Shown: positions 35,519 through 44,670 of the stretch, piece by piece
Layout of the letters: every line of letters begins with the position of its first letter
Numbering within the stretch: the first letter of the stretch is position 1
Origin: Sulfitobacter alexandrii
GTDB taxonomy: Bacteria; Pseudomonadota; Alphaproteobacteria; Rhodobacterales; Rhodobacteraceae
DNA length: 64,000 nt
NCBI RefSeq assembly: GCF_001886735.1
Contig: NZ_CP018076.1
Location: forward strand, 3,720,001-3,784,000
Reading direction: 5' to 3'
Translations under genes and position numbers: made by a program
Notes under the pieces: generated by a model
The model's input: only the letters and a program-made list of their open reading frames with translations
Told to the model about the DNA's origin: nothing
The model's database searches: none

Positions 35519-35932
35519 ATGAAGTACGTAACGAGTTCTATTGCCGCACTTGCCATGACCGCAGGCGTCGCATTTGCCGCCGCCCACGCCACCCCCATGG
35601 TCGAAGCGTCCGACCAGGATGTATCGAACGGCGTTGTCAGTGCCGACAAAGTCGTCGCCGGTGAAAATGGTTGGCTGGTCGTCCACCGCACCGATGCCGA
35701 CATGAAGCCGGGCCCCGTGGTCGGCTACGCTCCGCTCCGCGCCGGTGAGAATATGGATGTGGCCGCGATCCTCCAGGAAGAGGTCGCATCCGGCGACATG
35801 CTGATGCTGATGGTCCATTCCGAAGCGGGCGGCACCCAGACCGGCGTTTTCGAATATACGCTCGGCGCGACCGAAGACGGTCCGATCAAGCCGGAAGGCA
35901 ACCTGGTGATGAAAGTCGTCACCGCCGAGTGA
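35519..35932 (+). CDS. Exported beta-rich protein resembling DUF7282
   Basis: A 137-aa protein with a clear Sec signal peptide (KYVTSSIAALAMTAGVAFA, cleavage before AAHA). The mature part is a single beta-sandwich-like domain with the pattern VVAGENGWLVVHRTD, VVGYAPLRAGENMDVAAIL and a C-terminal VMKVVTAE. The function is unknown. The start is chosen at the ATG behind CGAGGGAG. It stands alone, with a strong terminator about 60 bases after its stop, so it is a single-gene unit and probably well expressed. Confidence 0.75.
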   Translation: MKYVTSSIAALAMTAGVAFAAAHATPMVEASDQDVSNGVVSADKVVAGENGWLVVHRTDADMKPGPVVGYAPLRAGENMDVAAILQEEVASGDMLMLMVHSEAGGTQTGVFEYTLGATEDGPIKPEGNLVMKVVTAE

Positions 35933-35992
35933 TCCCGATCGCGTAACGAGTTTTCGGTTTTTTGTACGTTAACGAGTAGCCAAACGAGTACA

Positions 35993-36023
35993 GGGCCCGG
36001 ATCGTGTGATCCGGGCCCTTTTT
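35993..36023 (+). terminator. Intrinsic terminator after the exported protein gene
   Basis: An 11-base perfect stem, GGGCCCGGATC (35993-36003) with GATCCGGGCCC (36008-36018), a GTGT loop and a TTTTT run form a textbook rightward terminator. Confidence 0.92.
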
Positions 36024-36068
36024 CATGTTCAGGACTTTGAGCCGCGCGGCTTTCTGCGGTCCGAAGGA

Positions 36069-37295
36069 TCAGCCCTTCATCCGCTTGTTTCGGGCCGCCA
36101 GCAGCTTGAGCCGCAGTGCGTTGAGCTGAATGAAGCCTGCCGCGTCTTTCTGATCGTAGGCGCCCGCATCGTCTTCGAACGTGACGTGTGCCTCGGAGTA
36201 GAGACTGTTCTCTGACCAGCGTGCCACGGTACGTGCCGATCCCTTGTAGAGCTTCACGCGCACCGTGCCGCTCACATGCTCTTGGCTTTTGTCGATAGCG
36301 GCCTGCAGCATCTCGCGCTCGGGCGAGAACCAGAACCCGTTGTAGATGAGTTCGGCATAGCGCGGCATCAGGCTGTCCTTGAGGTGGCCAGCGCCTGAAT
36401 CGAGGGTGATCTGCTCGATCCCGCGGTGCGCTTCCAGCAGGACGGTGCCGCCGGGCGTTTCGTAGATGCCGCGGGATTTCATGCCGACAAAACGGTTCTC
36501 GACCAGATCGAGGATACCGACGCCATGCTTGCCGCCCAGTTCGTTCAGGCGGGTCAGGATCGCTGCAGGGCTCATCGCCTCGCCGTTGATCGCCACGGCG
36601 TCACCCTTCTCGAAGGTGATCTCGACCATCTCTGGCGTGTCGGGCGCCTCTTCGGGACGCGTGATGCGTTGCAGCACGTAATCGGGCGCCTCTTCGCCGG
36701 GGTTTTCCAGCACCTTGCCCTCGGAGGACGTATGCAGAAGGTTCGCATCGACGGAGAAGGGCGCTTCGCCCCGTTTGTCCTTGGCGATCGGGATCTGGTT
36801 CGCCTCGGCGAATTCCAGCAGGCGGGTCCGGCTGGTCAGGTCCCATTCGCGCCAGGGGGCGATCACCTTGATCGCGGGGTTCAGGGCGTAGGCGGACAGT
36901 TCGAACCGAACTTGGTCGTTGCCTTTGCCGGTTGCGCCATGGGCCACGGCGTCGGCCCCGGTTTCGGCCGCGATCTCCACCAGCCTCTTGGAGATCAGGG
37001 GCCGGGCGATGGAGGTGCCGAGAAGATAGAGACCTTCGTAGAGCGCGTTGGCACGGAACATGGGAAAGACGAAATCGCGGACGAATTCCTCGCGCACATC
37101 CTCGATGAAGATGTTCTCGGGCTTGATCCCCAGAAGCTCGGCTTTCTTGCGGGCCGGCTCCAGCTCTTCGCCTTGACCGAGATCGGCGGTGAAGGTCACG
37201 ACCTCGCAGCCGTATTCGGTCTGAAGCCATTTGAGGATGATCGAGGTATCAAGGCCGCCGGAATAGGCAAGCACGACTTTCGTTGGCGCGGACAT
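36069..37295 (-). CDS. argG: Argininosuccinate synthase
   Basis: ArgG joins citrulline and aspartate with ATP to form argininosuccinate, the penultimate step of arginine synthesis. The 408-aa protein opens with the PP-loop [13 protein letters not shown] and has the family blocks [23 protein letters not shown] and [11 protein letters not shown]. The start at 37295 follows GAAAGGAACC. A longer frame reaching 37547 would overlap ilvA and add a non-homologous stretch, so it was rejected. It is divergent from ilvA, both being amino-acid biosynthesis genes. Confidence 0.97.
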   Translation of the reverse strand: MSAPTKVVLAYSGGLDTSIILKWLQTEYGCEVVTFTADLGQGEELEPARKKAELLGIKPENIFIEDVREEFVRDFVFPMFRANALYEGLYLLGTSIARPLISKRLVEIAAETGADAVAHGATGKGNDQVRFELSAYALNPAIKVIAPWREWDLTSRTRLLEFAEANQIPIAKDKRGEAPFSVDANLLHTSSEGKVLENPGEEAPDYVLQRITRPEEAPDTPEMVEITFEKGDAVAINGEAMSPAAILTRLNELGGKHGVGILDLVENRFVGMKSRGIYETPGGTVLLEAHRGIEQITLDSGAGHLKDSLMPRYAELIYNGFWFSPEREMLQAAIDKSQEHVSGTVRVKLYKGSARTVARWSENSLYSEAHVTFEDDAGAYDQKDAAGFIQLNALRLKLLAARNKRMKG

Positions 37296-37365
37296 GGATG
37301 GTTCCTTTCTGACTTGATGGCGAGGTACCGGGTTTTCCCGTCGCGGGCAAGATAGGCCTGCCGCG

Positions 37366-37394
37366 TTGACCTGTGCCGCCTGCGCGCATATCGA
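37366..37394 (+). promoter_or_regulatory. Sigma-70-type promoter for ilvA
   Basis: TTGACC (-35, 37366-37371), a 17-base spacer and TATCGA (-10, 37389-37394) lie about 30 bases before the ilvA start. This gives a short untranslated leader with no room for a peptide attenuator. Confidence 0.55.
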
Positions 37395-37422
37395 ACTGGA
37401 ACGCAGGCCGGGGAGTGATGGC

Positions 37423-38655
37423 ATGACAGAGAATTTCCAGGCGATGGCGACGCTGGCCACCGCGAAAATGCGACAGGTGTTCCCCGCCACACCGCTTTTG
37501 CGGAACGAACTGCTGTCGGCCCGGTTCGGCGCGGACATCTGGCTCAAGCGCGAGGACCTTAGCCCGGTGCGATCCTACAAGCTGCGCGGGGCCTTCAACG
37601 CGATGCGCAAGGCGATCCCGGAGCATCGGCTGTTCGTCTGTGCCTCGGCCGGGAACCACGCGCAGGGCGTCGCCTTCATGTGTCGGCATTTCGACGTGAG
37701 GGGCGTGATCTTCATGCCCGTGACCACGCCCGAACAGAAGATCCTGAAGACGCGGATGTTCGGGGGCGACAGTGTCGAGGTGCGGCTTGTGGGCGACTAT
37801 TTCGACAAGACACTGACCGCCGCGCAGGCGTTTTGCGCGCAGGAGGGCGGCCATTTCCTGTCTCCCTTCGACGACGAGGACGTGATCGAAGGGCAGGCCT
37901 CGGTCGCCGTTGAAATCGAACAGGAACTCGGCCGCGCGCCGGATCACGTCATCCTTCCGGTTGGCGGCGGTGGACTGTCCGCCGGCACTGTCAGCTACTT
38001 CGGGTCCGAATGTGCCTATACCTTCGTTGAACCGTCCGGTGCCAAGAGCCTCGCCGCCGCGCTGGCCGAAGGAAAGCCGGTGGATGTGTCTCCGATCAAT
38101 TCGTTCGTGGATGGGGCTGCCGTGGCCCGGATCGGCGCTCGGACCTTCGCGCGCCTTGCGAACGTGTTGCCGGACGATGTCATCGACCTTGCCGAGGACC
38201 GGATCTGCCAGACGATCGTCGAAATGCTGAACGTCGAGGGCATCGTTCTTGAACCGGCAGGTGCCATGGCGATCGAAGCGCTCGCGGATGTGGCCGGCCG
38301 GATCAGGGGCAAGACGGTGGTCTGTATCGCATCCGGCGGGAACTTCGATTTCGAAAGGCTGCCCGAGGTGAAGGAACGCGCGCAACGCTATGCCGGGTTG
38401 AAAAAGTATTTCATCCTGCGCCTGCCGCAACGTCCCGGAGCGCTGCGCGATTTCCTTGATCGGCTGGGGCCGGCAGACAACATCACCCGGTTCGAATACA
38501 TGAAGAAGTCGGCGCGCAATTTCGGCTCCGTTCTCATTGGAATAGAGACGGACCGGCCCGAGAATTTTCCCGCCATGTTCCAGCGCATAGACGAGGCCGG
38601 GTTCAATTACACCGACATCACCAATGACGAGACGCTGGCGCAATTCGTGATCTGA
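37423..38655 (+). CDS. ilvA: Threonine ammonia-lyase IlvA
   Basis: IlvA deaminates threonine to 2-oxobutyrate, the first step toward isoleucine. The PLP lysine is Lys-53 in [11 protein letters not shown], and the phosphate-cradling glycine loop is [12 protein letters not shown]-terminal ACT-like regulatory domain begins near residue 325 ([17 protein letters not shown]), so feedback control by isoleucine is likely. The 410-aa length is that of the short biosynthetic form with one regulatory domain. The ATG chosen follows GGGGAGTG. Codons upstream lie within the promoter. Confidence 0.94.
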   Translation: MTENFQAMATLATAKMRQVFPATPLLRNELLSARFGADIWLKREDLSPVRSYKLRGAFNAMRKAIPEHRLFVCASAGNHAQGVAFMCRHFDVRGVIFMPVTTPEQKILKTRMFGGDSVEVRLVGDYFDKTLTAAQAFCAQEGGHFLSPFDDEDVIEGQASVAVEIEQELGRAPDHVILPVGGGGLSAGTVSYFGSECAYTFVEPSGAKSLAAALAEGKPVDVSPINSFVDGAAVARIGARTFARLANVLPDDVIDLAEDRICQTIVEMLNVEGIVLEPAGAMAIEALADVAGRIRGKTVVCIASGGNFDFERLPEVKERAQRYAGLKKYFILRLPQRPGALRDFLDRLGPADNITRFEYMKKSARNFGSVLIGIETDRPENFPAMFQRIDEAGFNYTDITNDETLAQFVI

Positions 38656-38666
38656 GGAGAAAGCTG

Positions 38667-39479
38667 ATGAAGTTCGACGGACGTTCAGTCGTGATTACCG
38701 GTGCCGGAAGTGGCATTGGCGCGGCGATCGCGCGGGAAGCGGCCGCGAAGGGCGCGCGCGTCTGCGTGTCCGACATCGACGGTGACAAGGCCGCCGTGGT
38801 CGCCAAGGAGATTTCCGGCATCGCGGTAGCCTGTGACGTGACCGACGAAGCGGCGGTAGGGCGGCTGATCGCCGAAGCGCAGGAAGCTCACGGTCCGGTC
38901 GACATATATGTCTCTAATGCGGGGCTTGGACGCGGTGACCCGGGTCATGCGGCCTCTCAGTCGAATGCGGACTGGCTGCTGAACTGGAACGTCCACGTCA
39001 TGGCACATGTCTATGCGGCACGGGTTCTTCTGCCGGACATGATCGCGCGGGGCAGCGGATACCTTGTCAATGTTGCTTCGGCTGCGGGGCTGTTGAACCA
39101 GATCGGCGACGCAGCATATTCCGCGACCAAGCATGCTGCAGTCAGCTTTGCGGAGTCGTTGGCCATCACCCATGGCGCCGACGGCATCGGCGTGTCTGTC
39201 GTCTGTCCCCAGTATGTCGCCACGCCACTGCTGGGAATGCAGGATACGGATGCGAATGCCGGGGCATCGCTACTGACTGCTCATGACGTGGCGCAGGCCG
39301 TCATCGATGGCGTGGAAGCGGAGCGGTTTCTCATCCTGTCGCATCCGGCTGTGCATGACTATGCCCTGCACAGGGCCAAGGACCACGACCGCTGGATCAA
39401 GGGTATGCAGATGCTTCGGGCAAAGGCGCTGGATACGTTTGGCGAGATCCGGCTGCAGGAGTTCTATAAACTGGTGTAG
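38667..39479 (+). CDS. Short-chain dehydrogenase/reductase (SDR), 270 aa
   Basis: A classical SDR with the cofactor motif TGAGSGIG, Asp residues after strand 2 (SDIDGD) favouring NAD, SNAG, the Ser in VASAAG, and the catalytic Tyr-x-x-x-Lys in AYSATKHA. It follows ilvA by 11 bases behind GAGGAGAAAG, so the two are probably co-transcribed, although no isoleucine-pathway role is apparent. The last 83 bases are also coding on the other strand for an Hpt-domain protein, an unusual antisense overlap between two apparently real genes. Confidence 0.9.
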   Translation: MKFDGRSVVITGAGSGIGAAIAREAAAKGARVCVSDIDGDKAAVVAKEISGIAVACDVTDEAAVGRLIAEAQEAHGPVDIYVSNAGLGRGDPGHAASQSNADWLLNWNVHVMAHVYAARVLLPDMIARGSGYLVNVASAAGLLNQIGDAAYSATKHAAVSFAESLAITHGADGIGVSVVCPQYVATPLLGMQDTDANAGASLLTAHDVAQAVIDGVEAERFLILSHPAVHDYALHRAKDHDRWIKGMQMLRAKALDTFGEIRLQEFYKLV

Positions 39480-39807
39480 GGTATCCAGCCTGGGCGAGCC
39501 GCTCGAGAAACATCTGGAGGGAGGTATGATAACAGCACAGGATACCTTCCAGCATTTCGGCACTGCAGGTGCCGCGCGCGGCGCTGGCTTCGCCCCGTTG
39601 GCACAGGGCCGACAACGCCGAGAAGCCCAGATTAAGCGCGCTCCCCTTGAGGGAATGCAGATCCTGCTCGACTGCCTGACAGCAACCCGCTTGGCGGAGC
39701 CTGACAATCAGTGCCTCGACCTCTTCGACGAAGAGGGTGACGATCTCGATGAAATCGTCCTCTCCGACCTCGTCCCGCAGGCCTCTTACCTGTTGCCAAT
39801 CGATCAT
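39397..39807 (-). CDS. Hpt-domain phosphotransfer protein
   Basis: A 136-aa protein whose central helix carries the phosphorylatable His-51 in QDLHSLKGSALNLGF, the hallmark of histidine phosphotransfer domains. It would shuttle phosphate between a histidine kinase and a response regulator in the cytoplasm. AAGGAG precedes the chosen ATG. Frame-open sequence further upstream lacks a ribosome site. It is divergent from the response-regulator/phosphatase gene at 40.0 kb, the obvious partner. The C-terminal end overlaps the SDR gene antisense, and past residue 105 the sequence is Pro/Ala/Tyr-rich and probably unstructured. Confidence 0.85.
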   Translation of the reverse strand: MIDWQQVRGLRDEVGEDDFIEIVTLFVEEVEALIVRLRQAGCCQAVEQDLHSLKGSALNLGFSALSALCQRGEASAARGTCSAEMLEGILCCYHTSLQMFLERLAQAGYPTPVYRTPAAGSRQTYPAPLPEASAYP

Positions 39808-39956
39808 GCAGGGTCTCCTTCGAGGTTCATGATCGCCGGCAAAGTTTAATATTAGCCGTTGGTACATGGGCTGTTCGAGGTGAATTCTATCTTTCAGGGC
39901 GTATTAACCTGCGGAGCGATAGTCACCCGTGTTCGAGACCGAAATGACGGCGGATC

Positions 39957-41243
39957 ATGCGAAATTTCATACCGGCCAAAAGTGTTCAGGCGCGCCGCAC
40001 CCTGCCCGAGACGAGCACGCGTATACTTGTCGTCGATGACAGCCGTCTGCAAAGGCGGCTTCTGGCCGGGTCTCTGAAAAGATGGGGTTACGAGGTGACC
40101 GAAGCCGGATCGGCCGAGGAAGCGCTGCAACTCTGTAGGTCAGAGCCGCCCGACCTGGTACTGAGCGACTGGATGATGCCGGGCATGAACGGCATAGAAT
40201 TCTGCCGGGCCTTCCGTGACCTCAGCGCGGACCGGTTCGCCTACTTCATCCTCCTGACATCCAAGCGCGAGAAGGCAGAGGTGGTCGCCGGGCTGCATTC
40301 TGGTGCGGACGACTTCCTGTCAAAGCCGGTAGACGGGGATGAATTGCGCGCGCGCATCACGGCGGGGGAGCGGATCATCGGCATCCAGAAGGAGCTCTCG
40401 CGCAGCAACAGGCTGATCCGGGAAACGCTTTCGGAACTCCAGACGCTCTACGATTCACTGGACAAGGATTTGCTGGAAGCGAAAAAGCTTCAACAGTCCC
40501 TGCTGCCGGAACGGCACCGGGTGTTTCGCGGTGGAACCCTTTCGCTGATGCTGCGGTCCAGCGGCCACGTGGGCGGTGATCTGGTCGGTTTCTTCGAGGC
40601 CGGTCCGCGAAAGCTTTGCCTGTACGGCATCGACGTGTCGGGACACGGCATCAGTTCCGCGCTGATGACCGCACGCCTGGCCGGTTACCTATCATCCTCC
40701 GCACCGGGTCAGAATCTGGCTCTGACGCGGGACGATCGTGGAAATCCGGTGCCGCGGCCCCCCGCGCAGGCCATCCAGGCCATCAACGAACTTGTCCTGA
40801 ACGAGATGGACACGGAACATTATTTCACCTTGCTGCTCGCCAACGTCGATCTGGACACCGGCCTCGTGCAGGTCGCCCAAGCCGGGCATCCCCATCCCGT
40901 GATCCGGCGGCGGGACGGCAAGATCGAGCAGTTCGGCACGGGGGGATTCCCCGTCGGTCTGCTGAGCGGTGTTTCGTACCGGCAGTTCGATATCCAGTTG
41001 CAGCCCGGCGACCGGTTGCTGATCCTTTCCGACGGGTTCACGGAATGCCCGGATCCTCTTGGTCGGATGCTGGGTGAGGATGGATTGGCCCGGATCGTCG
41101 CCAGCCTCGGCGACATGCATGATGAAGCATTCCTGTCGGGTCTCTTGTGGAAACTTTCCGAGTTCTCAGGGGCGTCGGATTTTCCCGACGACCTGTCAGG
41201 CCTCATGTTCCAGAGGAACGATCCGACCCTCGGTCAGGAATAG
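39957..41243 (+). CDS. Response regulator with PP2C-type phosphatase output (RsbU/SpoIIE-like)
   Basis: A 428-aa two-part signalling protein. A receiver domain spans about 22-140, with acidic Asp-27 and Asp-28, phospho-acceptor Asp-71 (LSDWMMPG) and Lys-123 (LSKPVD). A linker helix of about 140-185 leads to a PP2C-family Ser/Thr phosphatase domain at 190-420 with GGDLVGFF and GIDVSGHG metal-site motifs and LSDGFTEC. Such proteins dephosphorylate anti-sigma-factor antagonists in partner-switching stress circuits. No antagonist or anti-sigma gene is adjacent. The Hpt gene is divergent, 149 bases away, and the 3' end overlaps the converging Nudix gene by 10 bases. Confidence 0.9.
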   Translation: MRNFIPAKSVQARRTLPETSTRILVVDDSRLQRRLLAGSLKRWGYEVTEAGSAEEALQLCRSEPPDLVLSDWMMPGMNGIEFCRAFRDLSADRFAYFILLTSKREKAEVVAGLHSGADDFLSKPVDGDELRARITAGERIIGIQKELSRSNRLIRETLSELQTLYDSLDKDLLEAKKLQQSLLPERHRVFRGGTLSLMLRSSGHVGGDLVGFFEAGPRKLCLYGIDVSGHGISSALMTARLAGYLSSSAPGQNLALTRDDRGNPVPRPPAQAIQAINELVLNEMDTEHYFTLLLANVDLDTGLVQVAQAGHPHPVIRRRDGKIEQFGTGGFPVGLLSGVSYRQFDIQLQPGDRLLILSDGFTECPDPLGRMLGEDGLARIVASLGDMHDEAFLSGLLWKLSEFSGASDFPDDLSGLMFQRNDPTLGQE

Positions 41244-41686
41244 TTTCGCGACCCCAGGTAGCGAAGGAACATCATCCGGTCCCCGTCATTGCCCAGGCTT
41301 TGGGCGCATTCGGTCGCTGACAACACCATCGTGACATGGTCCGGCTCGACCGGGTCGGCAATCTGTCTGACGGGACGGGCGACGTAGATGGAACACATCT
41401 TTTCCGCCCATAGGTCATATTCCGGCATGTAGACGAATCGCCGGAACGCCCCCAGTCGACGCGGGGACGCGATGCGCCAGCCCACTTCCTCGAGCACTTC
41501 GCGGTGAAGTGCCTGAAGCGGAGATTCACCCGGATCTATTCCGCCCCCGGGCAATTGCACGTCGACCTGGGGTGTCAGCTGCGCCGTCACCAGGAACCGA
41601 CCCTTCAGGGGAAGGATGGCATAGGCGCCCGGCCGAAGGCGGTAGTCCACTCCCCTTTGCGGTGGCTTGCCCATTCGCCTGATCAT
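41234..41686 (-). CDS. Nudix hydrolase
   Basis: A 150-aa Nudix protein with the motif PGGGIDPGESPLQALHREVLEEVGW, cited here as GX5EX7REVLEEVG; its Glu residues bind Mg for pyrophosphate-bond hydrolysis. The substrate is unknown. The start at 41686 follows AAAGGGG. A longer frame reaching 41791 would overlap hslO and was rejected. It is divergent from hslO across 76 bases. Confidence 0.85.
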   Translation of the reverse strand: MIRRMGKPPQRGVDYRLRPGAYAILPLKGRFLVTAQLTPQVDVQLPGGGIDPGESPLQALHREVLEEVGWRIASPRRLGAFRRFVYMPEYDLWAEKMCSIYVARPVRQIADPVEPDHVTMVLSATECAQSLGNDGDRMMFLRYLGSRNYS

Positions 41687-41717
41687 GGTCGTCCCCTTTA
41701 TCAACGGCTTGTCGCGA

Positions 41718-41725
41718 CTATATAG
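41718..41725. promoter_or_regulatory. Palindromic CTATATAG, possible shared -10
   Basis: The palindrome lies between the divergent Nudix and hslO genes and reads as TATATA on both strands. That gives leaders of about 26 and 32 bases. An alternative hslO promoter is TTGTCG-N17-TATGCC starting at 41709. No heat-shock sigma consensus at correct spacing is evident. Confidence 0.35.
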
Positions 41726-41762
41726 ACGCGGTATGCCAAGCGACCCGCGACAAGGAAACCCC

Positions 41763-42761
41763 ATGACTTCTACCGCCCAGCCAGGAAACAAGATTGCCTG
41801 GGACGACAGCGTATTGCCGTTTCAGCTTGATCACTCGAATATCCGTGGCCGCGTTGCGCGACTGGACGGGGTGTTGGACGGCGTGCTGAGCCAGCACAAC
41901 TATCCGCCGCAGGTCGAGGCACTGGTAGCGGAAATGGCGCTGCTGACGGCGTTGATCGGTCAGACGATCAAGCTGCGCTGGAAACTGTCGCTGCAGGTCC
42001 AGTCTAAAGGTGCCGTGCGAATGATCGCCACGGACTATTACGCGCCGGACGCGGACGGCAAATCCGCCCGTATCAGAGCCTATGCAAGTTTCGACAAGGA
42101 CCGGCTGACCGATGCTGCGCCTTTCGAGCAGGTAGGCGAAGGGTATTTCGCGATCATGATCGACCAAGGCAAGGGGATGACACCCTATCAGGGGATCACA
42201 CCTCTGACGGGTGGCTCCCTTGCCGCTTGTGCGCAGGCCTACTTCGCCCAGTCTGAACAATTGCCGACGCGTTTTTCCCTCAGTTTCGGCAGGTCGTCCG
42301 GTCCGGCCGAGGCCGAGCATTGGCGCGCGGGCGGTGTCATGCTCCAGCATATGCCCAAGGCATCCCCGTTCGCCGCCAAGGGCGAGGGATCGGGCGAGGT
42401 GCTTCAGGCTCGGGATCTCGTGCATGGCGAGGACGAGGAGAACTGGAACCGGGTCAACATCCTGCTCGACACAGTCGAGGACCTGGAATTGATAGGGCCA
42501 AGCGTGCCGCCCACGGATCTCCTGCTGCGTCTGTTCCACGAAGAGCAGCCGCGGGTGTTCGATGCGCAGGCGGTCCGTTTCGGATGCAGCTGTTCGGAAG
42601 ATAAGGTGCGGCAAAGCCTGTCGATATACTCTGCCCGCGACATCGAGAAGATGACGACCGAAGACGGTCTGGTCACGGCCGACTGCCAGTTCTGCGGTGC
42701 GCATTACGAGCTTGATCCGTCCACCGTCGGTTTCGAAGCGGAAGAGCGCGGTGAAGGCTGA
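41763..42761 (+). CDS. hslO: Redox-regulated holdase chaperone Hsp33
   Basis: Hsp33 is a cytoplasmic chaperone switched on by oxidation. The C-terminal zinc-binding switch is complete: Cys-x-Cys (FGCSCSEDKV) and Cys-x-x-Cys (DCQFCGAHY). The N-terminal core has LDGVLDGVLSQHNYPP and the GKGMTPYQGITPLTG block. The 332-aa protein starts at the ATG behind AAGGAAA. The in-frame upstream codons fall within the divergent promoter. Its stop overlaps the second Nudix gene, so the order is hslO-Nudix-cca. Confidence 0.95.
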   Translation: MTSTAQPGNKIAWDDSVLPFQLDHSNIRGRVARLDGVLDGVLSQHNYPPQVEALVAEMALLTALIGQTIKLRWKLSLQVQSKGAVRMIATDYYAPDADGKSARIRAYASFDKDRLTDAAPFEQVGEGYFAIMIDQGKGMTPYQGITPLTGGSLAACAQAYFAQSEQLPTRFSLSFGRSSGPAEAEHWRAGGVMLQHMPKASPFAAKGEGSGEVLQARDLVHGEDEENWNRVNILLDTVEDLELIGPSVPPTDLLLRLFHEEQPRVFDAQAVRFGCSCSEDKVRQSLSIYSARDIEKMTTEDGLVTADCQFCGAHYELDPSTVGFEAEERGEG

Positions 42762-43350
42762 CCAGATCGACCGTATCCGGGATGCGCTGCGCGATCCCGG
42801 AACGGTCACCTCCGATTTCGATCTGAACCCGGGGGTGACCCTGCCTCAGGGGCGTGTGTCGCGGCCCGCGGGTGTACTGGCGCCCATACAGGTCGTGAAC
42901 GGACGGCTTGAGCTTTTGCTGACCAAGCGTTCCTCGGCCCTCAAGCATCATCCGGGGCAGATATCGTTCCCCGGTGGCAAGCAGGAGCCCGGAGACGCCG
43001 ACAGCATCGAGGCGGCCTTGCGTGAGGCGCACGAGGAGATCGGCCTTCATCCCGCCAACGTCGAGGTGCTGGGCACCCTGCCGATGCATGACACGGTCAC
43101 AAGCTTTGCCGTGACGCCGGTGGTCGGTCTCGTGCGGGACAGGTTCGACATCGTTCCCGAACTGGGAGAGGTCGCGGAGGTCTTTTCGGTGCCGCTGTCG
43201 CATGTGCTCGATCCGGCGAACTACCTCGTGCAATCGCGGCGCTGGCGGGGGTCCCTGCGCCACTACTTCACTGTGCCTTACGGGCCCTATTACATTTGGG
43301 GGGCAACCGCGCGTATGCTCCGCGAATGGACAGAGCGGATGAAAACCTGA
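42751..43350 (+). CDS. Nudix hydrolase, CoA-pyrophosphatase-like
   Basis: A 199-aa protein of the NudL/CoAse group, which splits coenzyme A into 4'-phosphopantetheine and 3',5'-ADP. It has the group-specific sequence LTKRSSALKHHPGQISFPGG just before the Nudix box (GKQEPGD...REAHEEIGL). The start is GTG inside the end of hslO, behind GGAAGAG. The gene itself overlaps cca by 25 bases, so all three are translated from one transcript. Confidence 0.88.
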   Translation: MKADQIDRIRDALRDPGTVTSDFDLNPGVTLPQGRVSRPAGVLAPIQVVNGRLELLLTKRSSALKHHPGQISFPGGKQEPGDADSIEAALREAHEEIGLHPANVEVLGTLPMHDTVTSFAVTPVVGLVRDRFDIVPELGEVAEVFSVPLSHVLDPANYLVQSRRWRGSLRHYFTVPYGPYYIWGATARMLREWTERMKT

Positions 43351-44504
43351 TTCCGGCCGGGACTCCCTGGTTGGCGGACCCGGCCGCGCAGTCTGTCTGC
43401 GCAGCGATCGAGGACGCCGGGTTCGCGGTCTTTTTTGTCGGTGGATGCGTGCGAAATGCCTTGCTGAAAGCCCCGGCAAGCGATGTCGACATGGCGACCG
43501 ATGCCACCCCGGAGCAAACCATCAAGGCCGCCGAGGCAGCCGGGATGCGGGTCGTTCCCACGGGGATCGAGCACGGAACAGTGACGGTTGTTCAGGACGG
43601 GCGGCCCTTCGAGGTGACGACGTTTCGACGGGACGTCGAGACCGACGGGCGGCGGGCGGTCGTCGCTTTTTCCGGCGATATCTCGGAAGATGCGCGGCGG
43701 CGCGACTTCACGATGAATGCGCTCTATGCAACGCCGCGGGGTGTCGTGGTTGACCCGCTGGGCGGGCTGCCTGATCTGTTGGCACGGCGCGTCCGCTTCA
43801 TCGAGGATCCGGGCGCCCGCATCCGGGAAGATTATCTCAGGATCCTGCGATACTTCAGGTTCTGGGCGATTTACGCAGATCAAGACGCCGGATTCGACCC
43901 CGAAACTCTGGCGCACATTTCGGAGAACCTCGAGGGGCTCAGTACCCTCTCGGCCGAACGGGTAGGGCAGGAGATGGTCAAGCTTCTGGCCGCAGCCGAC
44001 CCGTCGGCAGCCGTGGCCACGATGCGGACGATCGGCGTGATGGGCGCGGTGCTGCCCGGCAGCGACGACAGGTTCCTCGCGCCCTATGTGCATCTCGAGA
44101 CAGCATGTCAGGTTGCACCCGATTGGCGGGCGCGCCTTGCCGTGCTGGGCGGCGAGGATCCGGCAGCGCGTCTGCGACTGGGCAAGGCGGATGCGCGGCA
44201 TCTGGCCCTTCTGTCAGAAATCGGATGGGCAGGACCGCCCGTGGCGGAACTGGCGTATCGGCATGGGCGGGCAGTGGCCGAACAGGCGCTGCTCATGCGC
44301 TGTGCCCTGAACGACACTTTGCCCGAAACCGGATGGCCGGAAAAGATCGCGGCGGGTGTGAACGCGACGTTTCCGGTGTCAGCTCGGGATCTGATGCCGG
44401 AGTACGAGGGCAGGGCGCTGGGCGCGCGGCTCGCCTCGCTTGAGCGGGTGTGGATCGAGTCCGGCTTTACGCTGGGACGAGATGAATTGCTTGGTACATT
44501 TTGA
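43326..44504 (+). CDS. cca: CCA tRNA nucleotidyltransferase
   Basis: This class II nucleotidyltransferase adds or repairs the 3'-CCA end of tRNAs. The head domain has FFVGGCVRNALL and the catalytic DVDMAT, then RRDFTMNALY and the nucleotide-selecting region EDPGARIREDYLRILRYFRF, quoted only for recognition of the ERxxxE/DxxR equivalent. The tail is alpha-helical and divergent, as in other alphaproteobacterial forms. 392 aa. It overlaps the CoA-pyrophosphatase-like gene. Confidence 0.93.
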   Translation: MDRADENLIPAGTPWLADPAAQSVCAAIEDAGFAVFFVGGCVRNALLKAPASDVDMATDATPEQTIKAAEAAGMRVVPTGIEHGTVTVVQDGRPFEVTTFRRDVETDGRRAVVAFSGDISEDARRRDFTMNALYATPRGVVVDPLGGLPDLLARRVRFIEDPGARIREDYLRILRYFRFWAIYADQDAGFDPETLAHISENLEGLSTLSAERVGQEMVKLLAAADPSAAVATMRTIGVMGAVLPGSDDRFLAPYVHLETACQVAPDWRARLAVLGGEDPAARLRLGKADARHLALLSEIGWAGPPVAELAYRHGRAVAEQALLMRCALNDTLPETGWPEKIAAGVNATFPVSARDLMPEYEGRALGARLASLERVWIESGFTLGRDELLGTF

Positions 44505-44650
44505 GGTCTCGACAGACGCGGCTCTTTCCAATACGTGTAAATGCATAAACTTGGAGGATACGAAATGTACCGCGGGATCTGGTTCAGCTGACGCTGAGAA
44601 AACCGATTTCTGACTGGCTTGCCTTGCACGCCGGTACATTTTGCCGTCTC
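44493..44650. repeat. Direct repeat GGTACATTTTG-NN-GTCTC flanking the cca-ABC gap
   Basis: The 18-base unit occurs at 44493-44510 (over the cca stop codon) and again at 44633-44650, 140 bases on, differing only at the two N positions. It may mark a small duplication, an insertion scar or a pair of protein-binding sites in front of the ABC exporter genes. Confidence 0.5.
44541..44591 (+). CDS. Possible short leader ORF before the ABC exporter
   Basis: A 16-codon frame reads MHKLGGYEMYRGIWFS and stops. Within it an ATG at 44565 has an excellent ribosome site (TTGGAGG, spacing about 8), giving an 8-residue peptide MYRGIWFS. Such a strong initiation signal in front of so short a frame is unusual. 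It could be a regulatory leader peptide or the remnant of a lost gene. Downstream TCAGC-TGAC-GCTGA can form a small hairpin over the stop codon. Function unknown. Confidence 0.35.
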   Translation: MHKLGGYEMYRGIWFS

Positions 44651-44670
44651 TAAATCCAAGGCTCCCTGCC

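Noticed and set aside
41718..41763. A heat-shock sigma-32 promoter for hslO
   Set aside because: A CTTG box is present, but no CYTATNT-type -10 follows at 17-18 bases; only a general TATATA or TATGCC element fits.
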